Positions 22,500-35,620 of a stretch of 64,000 bases of DNA are shown here, piece by piece; position 1 is the first letter of the stretch, and each line of letters opens with the position of its first letter. Where the stretch lies: NCBI GenBank assembly GCA_933228895.1, contig OW121847.1, positions 84,113,656 through 84,177,655 on the forward strand, in the 5' to 3' direction. Under the pieces are notes generated by a model. It had not been told where the DNA came from and ran no database searches. It saw nothing but the letters and a program-made list of their open reading frames with translations. This stretch comes from Platycnemis pennipes. Taxonomy: Eukaryota > Arthropoda > Insecta > Odonata > Platycnemididae. Made by a program: the position numbers and the translations under genes.

Positions 22500-22990
22500 A
22501 AGCAAATCTTAGTAATCCGGAAAAAAAATCACGGCGACTGTTTTCTGCAGTGCTGCTCGTCGGTTTCTTGCAGAGAGGAGAAACAATAAAACCTGTAAGA
22601 TACTGTGAGACCTCAAGAAACATCGCAGAGCCTTACAAGACAAACAGTATGGGATGTTGACGAAGAGTATCTGACTTCCTCACGGCAATGCTCGGCCCCA
22701 TACCGATGGTGAAACGCAACAGCAGTTGAACACCTCATTTGATTGGGATGTTTTAGACCACTCAACCTCGATCTCGCACCAAGAGGTTATTATCTGTTTT
22801 CCGAATTGAAGAAATATCTGTGTGGAAAACAATTTTCCGATGACGATGAGATGGAAATCGAAGTGAAGAATTGGCTAAAAGTGGTGGCGGTAGTCTTATA
22901 TGACACAGGAATAAGAAAAATCGTCCAACGGTAACAAAATTTGAAAGAATTAAATGGTGATGATGTGGAAAAATAATGTATGTAGTGTAA
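22500..22990 (+). pseudogene. Mariner transposase C-terminal relic
   Basis: LVGFLQRGETIKPVRYCET (about 22555-22615) corresponds to the G-x-I-x-x-E-x-L-x-x-G-x-T-I-x-x-x-x-Y-x-x segment of mariner transposases. Further on, LDLAPRGYYLFSELKKYL (about 22760-22820) matches S-P-D-L-A-P-S-D-Y-x-L-F-x-x-L-K, and GKQFSDDDEMEIEVKNWL and TGIRKIVQR match the tail. The D of the catalytic D(34)D in L-A-P-S/C-D-Y has become G (APRGY). Frameshifts lie between 22650 and 22760. The relic is inactive. Confidence 0.85.
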
Positions 22991-23080
22991 TCCCTGTATG
23001 TTTAATTAAAAATATGTATTTTTTAAATCATGTAACCTTACTTTCCAGACAAACTTCATAAATTCTTGAATGAGTAGGTA

Positions 23081-23092
23081 TATATATATATG
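23081..23092. repeat. Short (TA)n microsatellite
   Basis: An uninterrupted TA run follows GTAGG. Minor feature. Confidence 0.6.
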
Positions 23093-23389
23093 CGGTGACA
23101 CTCTTTCTCCCACGATCAAAGCTGAATGACCTCATCAACTTACCAACTTCATTGAATTTGAATACAAGGAAATACGCACGAATTTTGAAGAGACCAGCAT
23201 GGGTCACGCTAGGGCATTGTATTTTATTTTCGCTTGCTCCGAACACGAAACACTCTCGTAGACGAGCACAAGATCGAGGAGAAAGAATAACAATACAGTG
23301 ACAGAACCCTTTCCGTGAGGACCGGCAGCCTTTAGAGTCGCATAGCACGACCAAAAGGAACATCATCCCTCCGACCCTCCCCCTCCCTC

Positions 23390-23965
23390 GCGTCCCGATT
23401 TACCTCTCGGTTAATGGCCCATCTCCTCTTCGAAAATGGCGGTGGGCGGCCGGGAGCGGCACATCAGCCTCGGTGGAACGCTCACTCTCGCGCGCGCGCG
23501 TTGAAGAGGGGTCCGCCGCCGCCGCCAAAAGCCTCACCCTCCGTCCGAGGGGCGGCGCCAGGGGGAGGGAGGGCCCAGCGAGGGGAGAGGGCGTCCGCTG
23601 CTCTCTCCCCCGACAGTCCACACCCGGGCGCGGGAATGCTGCCGCCTCACCCGCCGCCTTCGCCGCCGCTGCTGCCGTCTTCTCCGCCGCCGCCACCACC
23701 ACCCCCGCCGCCGCCGCCGTCGTCCCACCAGTCCTCCGCTGTCACCGAAGGCCCCAGGGGGAGCAGCCGAGGGAGTTTCGGGGAGAGTGCCGCCGATCGA
23801 CGGGGGAAAAAGGGCGAGGGACGTGGGCCGTCGCTTCCAGCGCTTTGCAGAACCCAGAACCGTGGTCCTTGGAAGTCGTCGAAGGCGCGGTCGCATGGAC
23901 TCGGGCACCCGAGAGACCCCTTCCCACTCGCGGGTCCACAGCGTCCTCCTGCGGAGTGAGACGGG
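23390..23965. promoter_or_regulatory. CpG island with CCG-triplet repeats, possible promoter or first exon
   Basis: An abrupt switch from AT-rich flanks to dense CG, CCG and CAC triplets. Because of the triplets several frames stay open: + frames of 181 codons (23414-23959, proline runs) and 174 codons (23473-23997, alanine runs), and minus frames with glycine or arginine runs. A CpG-type promoter with GC-rich 5' exon sequence would look like this, but none of the frames has a domain. A CCT|GTAAAA near 23970 is a weak donor candidate. I do not call a CDS. Confidence 0.4.
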
Positions 23966-23969
23966 CCTG

Positions 23970-24935
23970 TAAAAGGCAAAAGAAAGCAAAAGATTAGAAA
24001 AAGAATTGAGAAAGTTTGACCGTCCTCCGAATCATAAAAAACGACCATCCGACTTCACGACGCCTGGCGAGAGGTGAGGATGAAATATTTTTGTACTTTT
24101 TTTATTGTTAAAAAGGAGATGATTGAAAATCTTACGCTCCAATAAAAACGTACGGTAAGGCGTTTCCACAATCCTATGGTTTATTCTATCACTGAGCTCA
24201 GTACGATTAACAAAGCTTTTACGCAATATCTCGATGCAATTGGAAGCATACAGCTAAGTGCTATATCCAGTGGGTATTATTACTTTGCGACAATTATAGT
24301 CGTTTCAATGCTCGTGGTAAACGTCATAGCTACGAAAAAGCCAATCTAGTCAAGTCAAAAAATCAGGGATGAATCATAGTGATTGCGCTGAATGAGGCGA
24401 AATATGATAGACATTACCTCAAAATAAGCAGAATATGAAAGGAAGACTGCAAATCTACTGCTATTAGTAAACAAGAATTGAGGTTTAGTTTTAATGAGGA
24501 GTTACTGAGATCAACATGACGGTTTAGGATTTTGTCGTGGTCATTTGAGGCTCACATGTTTTTCTGGCAGAATAAAACGGTAGCAGTGCACACTAATTTA
24601 AGGAGCGTTCTATAGCGTCACTAGCAGAGCAAGTCAAATCTTTCAACAGTGGAGGAATTTCACTCGGAGTCTTGGCAGAAGGAAAGGACGACATAAATGA
24701 GTAAGGTTGCAATTAGACTCTTTCTCACTCACTCCTATTTGAAAGTTTTCCTGTCATTTTATGTTTTCTTCCCAATACACCTTTTTGATGATTTTTCAGA
24801 GGCATATTTTTATACTTTTAAGTGTGAAGTGTTTATCAATCAGAAAAAGAGTTTTCTGAATTCTCCTGAATGACTCAAACATGCCCTAAAAACGTCTATG
24901 ATGTAAAAATATTTTCAGATCATCATGAGGTATAT
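23970..24935. other. AT-rich non-coding DNA
   Basis: No frame, repeat or RNA signature was recognised. Confidence 0.55.
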
Positions 24936-25040
24936 AATATGCAGCGATTGATAACTATTCATTTAGAAACTCAAAAAATTAATTAGTTTTTTTTTTCAAT
25001 AATAGCTTGCAAAAAATTGAAATTTTCTGCTCAATTGATT
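24936..25040 (+). repeat. Dispersed direct repeat, copy 1
   Basis: GATAACTATTCATTTAGAAAC, beginning just after GCGATT, is followed by an AAATTAA-T-run-GCAAAAAATTGA series and recurs in the same order at 25684-25782. No coding or LTR hallmarks. Confidence 0.6.
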
Positions 25041-25683
25041 CTGTCATTCTAGATTTGAAATTTAAAACTTTGAAATTTAAATATAATAAAAAAATGATCA
25101 CCCAAAAATAATGAAAATACATAAAGTGCAATCGATATTAGGAACGCAAAACAGCTAACGGATATGGCAACGAAGGAATATATTGACAAACGGACGGAAG
25201 AAAGATCTTCTTAGGTAACCTTAACACTTAAACGATATTCACTACGTCACTCATTTAGGAATTAGGAATAGGAAAGGATTTTTACATGAATATATATTCA
25301 GGAAGATGACTACGACATCTTATTAGCTGTGATTCAGTTAATTTTTCTTGGAATAAAGATATTTGATTTAAACATTAATTTTATTCGATAAAATTTGAAT
25401 TGGTCCTCTGATTATTGTACTAATGAACGATGATTTTGTGTGGATTTCATAGAGCCTGAAATAATTTTGGGAATACCAAATTTTTAAGCAAGATAGTACG
25501 AGGCTTTAACAGCAATTGCTTATTAAACAAGTAAACCGTTCAAACATCAAATAACAATGCATGTAATCCTTCTTATGTATCTTCATCTGTTGTTTTGCAT
25601 TTGTGTGCGTAGACTTTATTGAACTCTTGGGGATGGATTATGCATCGGCAAGTCTGGTTTTTAGTAGAACGCATTGAACAGCA
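25041..25683. other. AT-rich spacer between direct repeats
   Basis: Nothing recognised; no frame links the two repeats. Confidence 0.5.
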
Positions 25684-25782
25684 AATATACGGCGATCGAT
25701 AACTATTCATTTAGAAACCCAAGAAATTAAAACTTTTTCCTTACTATTTTGCGAAAAACTGAAAAGAGAATTGCTGCTGATT
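25684..25782 (+). repeat. Dispersed direct repeat, copy 2
   Basis: GGCGATCGATAACTATTC with CATTTAGAAACCC parallels copy 1 about 0.75 kb upstream, with substitutions and small indels. Confidence 0.6.
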
Positions 25783-26280
25783 GAAAAAATATCGTAACAA
25801 AATAAAATCACGCCAGAGTGTATGTAATTATTATATTCAATGAAAAATGAAATAGCACTATCTGCTCTACCTTACATTAAGACATATTTTAATTGAAAGT
25901 GCTCAAAATTTAATTACATTTACAAGGCTTTATTATAATAATATTTGGATGAGTTTCCCATCTATTTTTATCCAAGCTAATACATTGAATTCACTCAATT
26001 CGTTGAATAACAAACTTTGCGGCGGCCTGATGTGGCAGGATGATCAGTGCAGTTGGTATCATAAAAACATGTGAAACAATACATCTATGGTCACGGTCAC
26101 CTAGCGTTGTCCTCAAAACATACGCAGACTGACACCTGACAGAAGGAGATTGATTTCAAGGAATGGAAGAAACATTTGTAGCACTTGGAAAGAAAACTGT
26201 TAAGTATTATGAATTTTAAATTGGCGTAGAATTCTTAGAAATCCCTGCCAAAATATTTACCCTGGTAGTAATCATCATGA

Positions 26281-26325
26281 CTAGATCACATTTGACAACA
26301 CAGTGAGTTGTAAAATGTGATCTAG
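26281..26325. repeat. Short hairpin, 19-bp arms and 7-nt loop
   Basis: CTAGATCACATTTGACAAC at 26281-26299 pairs with 26307-26325 at 18 of 19 positions. It is not followed by a T run and is not a hammerhead core. Its origin is unknown. Confidence 0.65.
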
Positions 26326-26329
26326 ATTG

Positions 26330-29300
26330 GATCCTGATAACATTTAATGGTCTCAAATTTTGGATGTTCATCTTTACGACAAAAAATAAAACAGACTTCC
26401 TAGATATTTATAATCAATATACATTGTGGTGATTACAAGTCGACAACGGAAAGGAAGATTTTTTCCATTTGCATTTGCGATACGATACTGTTTTTGCTAT
26501 CCTACAAGATGCAGAGGTCGCAAACATATTCAAAGACTTCAATTAAAACAAAATACCTTTGTAAATTTAGAATGACTGTGGCCGACTTTTATTTTTTCTA
26601 CCCACGTTTTCATTTGTCCTTGTTTAGCTAACGAAGAGAGATTGCGCTCGTACTTTGCTCATATCCCCCAAAGGCAAAATACGGGGCCAACAAACAATAT
26701 ATTGATATTTTCTAGGCAAACGGGTGTAGTAACTCATAGATTTCAGTTTTAAGAATTAAGATCATTAAATACGTTATCACTTAAAGAGAGGTGGACGTAT
26801 ACACGACTGTTAGATACGTTACGTTAAAAATTGTGCATTTTTTCGATATTTTTAGAGAGGAATGACTGTCATTGCTTCGGAAAAAGAAAATAACAGTAAT
26901 CCATTAAATGAAGGGAGCCACTTGAGCATACATTTGCTAGCAGAGCGATGGTTACTTACATCGATAGTGGAACGCAGGACGCTGCTCACCCGTCGCACCT
27001 TGCGTATTAATATTACCTGGGGCTGCGCAAGACAGCCTATGTTTCCGCCCTTTCTGTGAATTTCCGTTACCCATTGGACTATTGCTGCCTTTTTCCTTCA
27101 CATCCTCAATCCCATTGTTGTATTCATCAAAGATTTCGCCTTTCATCCGTCAAAATTGTAATTTTGGGGGGATTTCCTTTAATTTCTATACTAAATATTA
27201 TATCCTTTGTAATTAAAATTTTATTAAAAATAACTGTATGTTATTCATTCAATTATATTTGGCATTTATAACTTATAGAGAAATAATGTTAAAAAGGATG
27301 AAAATTTAAGGAGAACAGAACACATTACTGAATACTCTACGAGATTTAGAGCAATTGAAAGTTAACTAACACAGCAATAATTATGCTCATAAACAAAAAG
27401 TAAACTGCCATCACGAATACTCCACATAATGTTAGAATGCACCAATAACCAAGTTTGCATGCATACTTGAATGAAAAATCCATTGCCCGTATCCGTAACT
27501 CTGCGTTTGATATAAAAACTATCCCTCACTACCTTTTACATTTTCCAATCGTTTCAAGGTCATTTTTTAAAAGTTGCCTTCTCCTGAGGCTTCTTAGTCG
27601 CAGCCCTCTGTTATCAAACGAGGATTTCGTGCAGGGACGCCAGCGGCGGCGTGTCTACACCGATGCCTCGCATGTCACCCACCCCACGGCACTTGTCCTG
27701 TAAAGGAGGGGATTCATTTAGCTATTTTCCTATTTCATTGAAAAATCTACGAAAGCATTGGGGAAATATCTATTTCTAAATTGATTCTAGTATACTACCA
27801 ACATAACGGTGTCCTCCATGCAACATCAGAACCTGTTTTCCGCTACTTCACTGAGAAACAGCTACTTAGTAGAATATTCGGTAAATCATACCGATAAAAA
27901 GCTGTATACGGTCGTTTATGGTTAGGTTTCCTTATATCTGTAATTGGATTACACACTCCTTTCTTCCGCCACCTTTGGCATTGATTAGAAGCTTCTAACA
28001 GGAATTCCAGCGTTCGGCATCTATGTTGCTGCGCACAACAGCACAACTTCCCCTTCGATACAAGGGTGGGTGAATGTACGAGAACGATATGATATTCCAA
28101 GAGATGTAAACAGGTCTGGAGGACTGCCATAAATTGAGGAAAGGGAAATGTGTGTGGGTTTAAACGGCTGAAATGGTTTCGTGAAAGACATCGTCAACTG
28201 TGCTCCATTCCCCGAGTTCATGTGAAAGGAAAGGGACGCAGGAGTTCAGAAATGGAGTTTAGGGGGTAAAGAAAGGCGGGATGAAGAGGAGAAGGAAGAG
28301 AGAGTAAGGCAACGAGCGGATAAGTTCAGGAAACTGGGAAGACCTCAAAATGCGAATTCGCTGATTTAATGAACATTTAGCGAATACGATGCTCCTAAAA
28401 GTTTTTTCCCGGAACCAACACCTGTGCACTGCCTCTTCAAAGTGGTTAGAGAAAATCGCGGACTACTAAGTGTCTTTACTCCAATGACACGATACAGAAT
28501 GTAATTGTATTATTTATTCAAACACCCAGTTAGAGATAGGATGTTGATATTGCATTAAAAACATATTTGAATATGGCTAAATTCCAAGTCAATTATGGCT
28601 TATGAAAATTAAAAACCTACCCTAAAAGTATACACAGAAATTTACAGCAAGAAGAACGATTCGGCAATAAATATACATATAATTTATCACAAATAATTAT
28701 TCATTGAGGAAAATTTGATCCGAAGGGTTCATATAAATACATTAAGACTCCTATTTTCTGCCAATTCATAAAATCCATAAAACTTTACAAGCTAAAGTCA
28801 AATAGTTACAGAAGAAAGCAACCTGACGAATGGTATTTATTTTTACTAATTCAAAAGAGAATAAGACGGCATTATGATTTTTTTATTCCGAAATAAAACA
28901 TCTGGATGGCAAAAATGGCATGGAGCTCCGACATTAGTGCAGTTAGCATTGCATGTCAAATACTGCAGTCATCAGTATCACTGTTTACCACGACAGGGTA
29001 ATTTGTTTATGATAAAAATTGCGTCCATTTCATAAATTTTAAATATAAACGTGATTTTTATAACCAATCCAAATGGAACGGATGAAGAAGAATATTCCAA
29101 AAGATAATGAGATGCACAGAAAAGCAATTCATTCGAATACTTCGGTCATGGGGCGACCAGTCGCAACAGAAAAAACAAGTGAGAGGGGACTGAAGATAAA
29201 TTAGCGCTAAGCTGATGGCTGCCCCTGAAATAAAGTTTTTATACAATGGTAAATATTTTTTGTTTAATATACACTTTAATTGGAGGCCACAGTAATTGAA

Positions 29301-30925
29301 CGGAGAACTTAGGATACCAGCCTCACATGAGCCCACTCTGACAACTCCGATTGCCAAGTCGCTAAGTGAAGCTCAGGCGAGGGATGAAAAATCGAAGAAT
29401 GGAGATAGAAAGAAAGAAATAATAATGAAAAATAATGCAACAATTTTTGATAAAGTAAATTGATTCAATTCGATAATGTAAGTGGCAACGAAAATTTGGC
29501 TGAACGAGTTCGCTTAAGTCAAAATTCAGAAAACATGGCATTTTCTCTAACGCACACTCTGGATGTATATATAATTCTATAACATGAGTCCAAGGCCGAT
29601 TAAATGAGCAAACTTGAATTTTAAGAAACATTATTTATTAAAACTTATGATCAAGGACAAGAGGTTGCTGACAAACATACTTTATTATGTCGAAATAGAA
29701 TGATATACTCGATTAAAAATACAACAGAAGCGTCATCATTGGATTTAATGCTTTAAGGCCCAGTTATATAATGTCTCTATATGAGGCTTGAAGAGGATTA
29801 AAGCTATGTTTTTTTCGGGAACGATGCTCGAATATTCTAGTTGTTAATATAATGCATATTTTTGGTGATAGGTTTTTATTACCGCTGAAGTACCTTAGCT
29901 ATATGAACTGTCAGCCAGACATAATAAAATCGGGATTTAGTGATTTAAAGATTTTTCTGTCATAGATTGACAGGACGCATTCGCTGAAACGTATTATAAA
30001 GTAAAAAAAAGGGACATCATAACCACTGCTAAGAGAAATCGTCCCAAAAGAGATCAGCCGGTAAAACTAGTTCAGTATCACGCGATGGGCGAAAGCAGAT
30101 GGGAACCCTATTTTCCTGGTCAAGGCTAAAAGCTGGACGATTTTGTCCAGAACCCCGGACAATGAAGATTGTTCCGCCGGTCGTGGAAACAGGGTGAATT
30201 TTCCACTGAGACTGGACAAATATCTGCCACTCCGCGTAAGCTCCGTGGGAGAATGACCAATTGAGGTTCGAGAGACAAAATGGCATTTATCGGATCGCGG
30301 ACACCACATGAGCCAGTCGTGTATCAATGAGAGGAGATGAGAGGAGGTTTGGGATGTTCAAGCTAGTGCCAGGAAACAAGGCCGGAAACAAAACGCCAAT
30401 AGTAATCACATTGTGAAGAGGGATCTATATTATAAATGACTGAGTATTTTTGAGCCATTGCCAAACAGGATGAATGCATACACAAGTAACGATGTTGATG
30501 ACTTAATTATCAACGCCAGATGAATTACGGGCATCCAAAACCTAAGCAGTCTCTAACCTATTACTAATCACACTATATCAATTTCCCTGACGAAGAATGC
30601 CCAGTATTATCACGTATATTTTTATTTTGATATCTCAGAAGCAGTTTAAAACACTCAGACGCTGAAATATTGAAGAAAGTTTGAAATAAATCTTTATGTT
30701 TTGAAGTAAAAATAGATTAGATTGGTGTTATGCATTCAAAATCCGTCAGCCAAACACAACGAGAGGCGAAAAATGAGAAAATATCTCTCTCACTCTTCAC
30801 GATTTCCGAACATGATGGCCCATTGAACATGAACTCGGAGTTCGGATATCGGTTTCACATAGAGGTGAATTCAAGACTAGATGGAGCGGGTTAGAAGAGT
30901 TCAGTGGACGGGCGGCAGTTGGAGA
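26330..30925. other. Intergenic DNA, no gene seen
   Basis: Mostly AT-rich. Open frames of 60-100 codons (for example 27843-28130 minus, 29058-29357 minus, 29362-29631 minus) have no recognised domains or exon borders. GA-rich patch near 28240-28330. Confidence 0.5.
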
Positions 30926-30929
30926 AGGA

Positions 30930-31200
30930 TGCGGAATGAAAAGGAAACAACTGAGATGGGAAGGTACAAGGACGGTAATGGAAGGGAAGGGAGGAAGGGT
31001 GGAGAGAAAATGGCGCCTGCTCTTAACAAAAGGCGCCAAGGGGACCACGGATTAACGTTCCATCCGAGGGATGGGGTGTCGTACTCGAATGCTCTCCACA
31101 AAACACACAAATAGGGGCCACTTTACCGGAAAATAATTTTCACCGCCAAGAATCGAACCACGGCCCTCCCATCCTGTACTCTAACAACTAAATCAACCCC
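30930..31200 (-). mobile_element. SINE copy, minus strand (family of the 19.0 kb SINE)
   Basis: On the minus strand: box A-like TGATTTAGTTGTTAGAG (about 31179-31195), box B GTGGTTCGATTC (about 31150-31161), then GGATGGAACGTTAATCCGTG, CCCCTTGGCGCC, TAAGAGCAGGCGCC and TCTCCACCCTTCC. These match the 19.0 kb copy in order and spacing. Confidence 0.8.
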
Positions 31201-33925
31201 CGACTGATAAGAAGGTCCATATATACTTCTATTCTGCTCCGACAATGAACGATGACACATGACGGCAAAATACTTCGCAAGACACAGGACAACAACATCG
31301 GCGAGGACGTGAGGGAAGGGGGGTGGGGTTCGAATGTTACGACGAGCACTTAATTCTTCCAAACTGTTACAAATTTCATGTCGGCCGGTCAAGAATTTGC
31401 CGGCCTAAAGAGAATACGGCAAGATGGAAGGCGCTGCCATCTTAAAAGAAAAAGGGTGGACGAGTGAATACCCCATAAGTTAGGCAACATTGTTCTTTTC
31501 AACCCAAAAGCACATAAATTACAAATATCCGATGCAACGAATTCAAACAACCAAGTAGAAATTACAATGTTGGATAAAACAATAAACACAAATTTCTCCA
31601 ATTGCCAACAGATATGATTAACTATAGTCTGGAAGTATAATTTATTTTACTAATGAACAACATGAGCCAAAACTAACTGGGGAACGTTGGCACGAATGAA
31701 ACGAAAAAGAAGGTCACTGAACTTCTCATTGTTTCACCCGAAGGATGAAATTGTTATCCATGCATATTGTAAAAACATAAAAATTAAAGTAGCTTAAATT
31801 ATTCAAGCTCCGAGATTCATAACGTAGTCGGCTAACAGAGGGCTATCAATAAAATATGCACCATTATCAGGAACTTTTTCGGTGAAAACGTGATGAAGAC
31901 TAACAAAACTTTGATGCCTACATATTATAGATCGTATCGATGTTTAACTTTGAATACTTCACCTCATATAGGAAGGATCGAATGAAAACCACAAAACAAG
32001 CAAGCGAAATGTGAATACTAATTAGGTTCTTTCATTTTCCTGGTAATAAGAACGCTTTTTGCCTATTGTCTATAAAATTCGCAGACCTCCGTCAGGGCGG
32101 ATCAATGGAGTTCCAAATAAATTTCAGCACACAAAAAAGACGGGTTTCAATTAAAACCACGAGTTTCCATTCAATGATTATTCACAGGAGTTATTCAACA
32201 TTCAAGAATTTGAATAAAAGTGAGATTAATTTTCCTGGCTATCGTTCATTTTTAATTCCTATTGAATATTTTGCGAGATAACGTTTCAAATTTTCCGTAC
32301 ATCAAAAATAATCTTGGGAAAAGACGAGTATAGTCGGCTGATAGATTTATCGGGACGGAATAATTATCCTTAATTGACCGTAGCTCCCTGTCACCTTCCC
32401 GAAAAACAGCAACGAAGTGATTTTTTCACTAGCAAAACGTACGGACATGATGAAATTTTAGTTTATCCCTATCATTTGAAAACAACGATAGAAAGTATGA
32501 TACCACATTCGATTTATATGAAAAAGTATGATAGTAAGGGAATGTTATGAAATACTTCCCTTACCAAAAATAAAATCGTCAATTCACCACGATTACCATT
32601 CTAATGCGAATCTGTTTTCATATTCTTCGTGATGACATTGTGCTACAGGTGACTGCATCCTCTAGTTTTCATTCTGTGGAGAGATTCAGTGAGTATTTTC
32701 TCCGTCATATGACTATTTGACATGCAAGGTCTAGGAAAACAAGCAGCTTAGCTTAAACACCCCTTTGAAAGAAAATGTGGCTAGAGAAGTTCTCGGATTC
32801 CATCCAGCCGGCCTTCAGGGCTCGGTGCAATTACTCGGCCATGTGCTCTTTCAAGACAGCACACGATTTTACGGCTAAGACTATAGAAACCTAGCGGGAC
32901 TGGTATTTTCACGGGTAAATGATAATATTCCACAATCTCCTTGAGACTGACATCCATGTTTTGTAAAAGTCTTCTGTTCGTGTTCATACTCGTTAAAAGC
33001 AGATGTGAGGAGCTTTGGAATTTATAACACATTCAAAATTTTATGGGAGCAAACGAGCTGACTTAATCGAATTCATACTTTAATTTTTTGGTTCATCTGA
33101 GGTACTGGTGTACTTCAATTACGATCTCTGCAGATGTAGGTAGTTTCCATTAGCTTAAAAAGCCTCTATAAAAATGACCTTGTAATTATCTGCCTAGCAT
33201 TTATTCGGTGATTCTGTCTAGCCTCCATATTACCACCTTAGGCTTGGAATTCACATTGCTCCAAAAACTGGAAGATCAATGAAACTCAGTAAAATTAAAA
33301 AAAATATTCCTTACTTGAGTTAAGAGTTCTCTCATGAAGCAGGAAAGAAAGAGTTTCAATGTTCCGACAAGAAAAACTCATACTGTACCCTCATTACATT
33401 GCATATAGATATGACAGACTAAACTAAATGACTGAGACAATAACATGGTCACCGTACACAAAACAGCTATCCACAGTTTGACGAGCATAGTACCGAAGTA
33501 TTCTTTTCTATTCGATTGTTATCGACTTCCTTTCAAACGCCTTAGATTAGTGATTTAAAAGCATGCAGATTTTATTTCTTTCTTTCTCGTTCTCCTCACT
33601 GTCAAGACTTAATTATCCAACCCAGTAATTTCATATTATCAGCCTCAAGAATCTTTAAACGCTTTCCCAATAGGATTACCTCTATTACTTAATCCATCAC
33701 ATCTCGTGAACAGCCATGTTAATTTTTTAAATCCCTTCCGTTACCATCACATCATCATTCGCCACATTCCCCCCACCCCCTCGTTTTCTTAAAAGCTGAA
33801 ATTAAATTCCGCTATGAGATTATCCTCCCACCCTGATCCCCTCCCTTCACATCTGTGCTATAATTCCTTCTCTTAATATCCATCTCCCGTCCAACCCGCC
33901 TCCCTTCCCACCTTCACGATTTAAT
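31201..33925. other. Intergenic DNA, no gene seen
   Basis: AT-rich. The minus-strand frames at 32781-33032 and 31389-31601 have no recognised domain. Confidence 0.5.
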
Positions 33926-33929
33926 AAAC

Positions 33930-34460
33930 CGCACGGGGAGGAAGGAAAAGAAAGTTAGTTGCTACCGGCCAGGAATGTATTTTTTTTTGCCTCCGCTTGA
34001 CATCCAGGCGTCGGATGTGGAAGAATGACAAGGCTTCATCGGGTGGGGGGAGGAGGAGGGTGGGCAGAAGGAGAAGAGGATGAGAGGTGTGGGGTGCGAA
34101 CGGAGTGCGGGAGGGAGGGTTGCGGCGGAGGCGGCAATTAAGCGACCAAAGAGGCTCCTTCCGAGGAGGGAGTGCAAGGGGATTCGGGATTAAGAGAGTG
34201 CGGCGAGGGAAGGGAAGAGACTTCAATTTCATTCCTGCCCAGAGAGTGACGTGCGCAGCTCCTCCTTTCATTATCCGGGATGACCGGCCAGGAGAGTGTT
34301 CCGCCGCCTTCCCTTAGCCTCACGGGTGAGGGAGGGGGCGGGGACGAGGGGCGGCTAATAAAGGATCCGGGATGCTGGGGTGGCTGCGGCGGGGGGGATT
34401 ATAACGGGGTGGAGGCATTTGGGTGCCGGGAAAAGAAAAGCAGCGGGCCTGGTTCTCGTC
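33930..34460. other. GC-rich, purine-biased block
   Basis: From about 34010 the + strand is strongly G/A-rich (GGGGGGAGGAGGAGG-like words) with many CG pairs. Overlapping frames (141 codons +, 116 codons minus) are by-products of composition. Function unknown. Confidence 0.4.
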
Positions 34461-35150
34461 CGACAGGACTCATCCGGAGAGGATTCAAATATTGTCGAGC
34501 CCCCTTTTCTTTCCTCATTGACGTCTACGAGACCCTATATGCCGAGTTGGTTGCGGTTAAGTTTATAACAGTTTTTACCGCACAGTGCATGCCAAGTAAC
34601 TTTTTCCACTTTGTCACAAGAAAAAAATGCAACTGGGTCTTCACCACCTCCGAATATAATATTTGGGCACTCAAAAAAAAAGAGGCTGCTCGTAAAGATA
34701 TGTAGTCATCAAAAGATTTTATCATTTTTACCTCTGACGCAGCAGTTATTCGCAGGTGTTATAACTTATGACAGTAATTCCACATACCTCCTTCCGCATT
34801 CAATATACGACAGAGAAATCATCTCGGGATAGAGTATACCAGGTAGAATACTCAGTATGCAAGCAAAAGCTTAGCAAATATTCGACGAACCGTCTCACGG
34901 GGTAGTTAAAACAATGCGTGAGACTCGTTTAACGCACATGCTAAAGCAGTGTTCGCTGCATTCCAGCAACGATTTCAACAGGTGAAAGAAACTCACTCTC
35001 CATTCCTCCGACTCCTCTCCAAATTACTCAACTGCCACTATGCCCAGCAGTTCTTTGACCCCAGAAAAACCTCGCGCATTACCGTGCCACTTTGTGTGGT
35101 CCTTGACGTTAAATCGGAGAGAGAAGAGTAAAATAAATCACAGCGCTCCC
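34461..35150. other. Non-coding DNA between two purine-rich blocks
   Basis: No feature supported. Confidence 0.45.
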
Positions 35151-35620
35151 ATCTACGGCGAAGGGAACGGCCAGAAATGGGCGCTTGAAAAGAAAAGAGT
35201 GGGTTGGGACGAGAATTAAGTCAAAAGGACAGAAGAGAGGAGCGGAACGGAGCAAGGGCGTTCCCACCTTTTTAAGGCGAGGGGCGATAACGAGGGGCGG
35301 CCTCCTTCCTTGTGGAGAGGAGGTGCGAGCCCCCGAGATTGACGGAGAGGGGGCGAGATGGAGGTCCGCCTGTTAAGGGACGCAATGAGTTGGCCAAGAG
35401 TGGCGGCGTTTTGGAAGGCGGGGAAGACTGGTTTCGCCGAAATGAGATCTGGTGCTGCGATGAGGTGGTGACCAAGCGGGGGAGGGGGGGTGAGAGAGGA
35501 TGGAGGGAGCACTCGGACGCCCTCCTTGGAAGATGGGGCCGAAAGGAGGGGGAGATTAGCGTGCTGTTCGTCGAGCTTGCGCGTGACTTTCAGGGGTACA
35601 CCCGCCCTTGGTTCAAGACT
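35150..35620. other. GC-rich, purine-biased block
   Basis: G-rich on the + strand (GCGGGGGAGGGGGG-like words near 35475). A 154-codon minus frame and a 103-codon plus frame cross each other, as expected for composition-driven openness. Confidence 0.4.

Noticed and set aside
23414..23997. 181- and 174-codon + open frames
   Set aside because: Kept open by CCG triplets in every frame, with proline or alanine runs only. Reported as a CpG island instead.
24936..25782. LTR pair of a retrotransposon
   Set aside because: Repeats of about 100 bp with no TG...CA ends, primer-binding site or polypurine tract, and only about 640 bp of non-coding DNA between them.
26281..26325. Another hammerhead ribozyme
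   Set aside because: No CUGANGA core and no GAAA at the required spacing.
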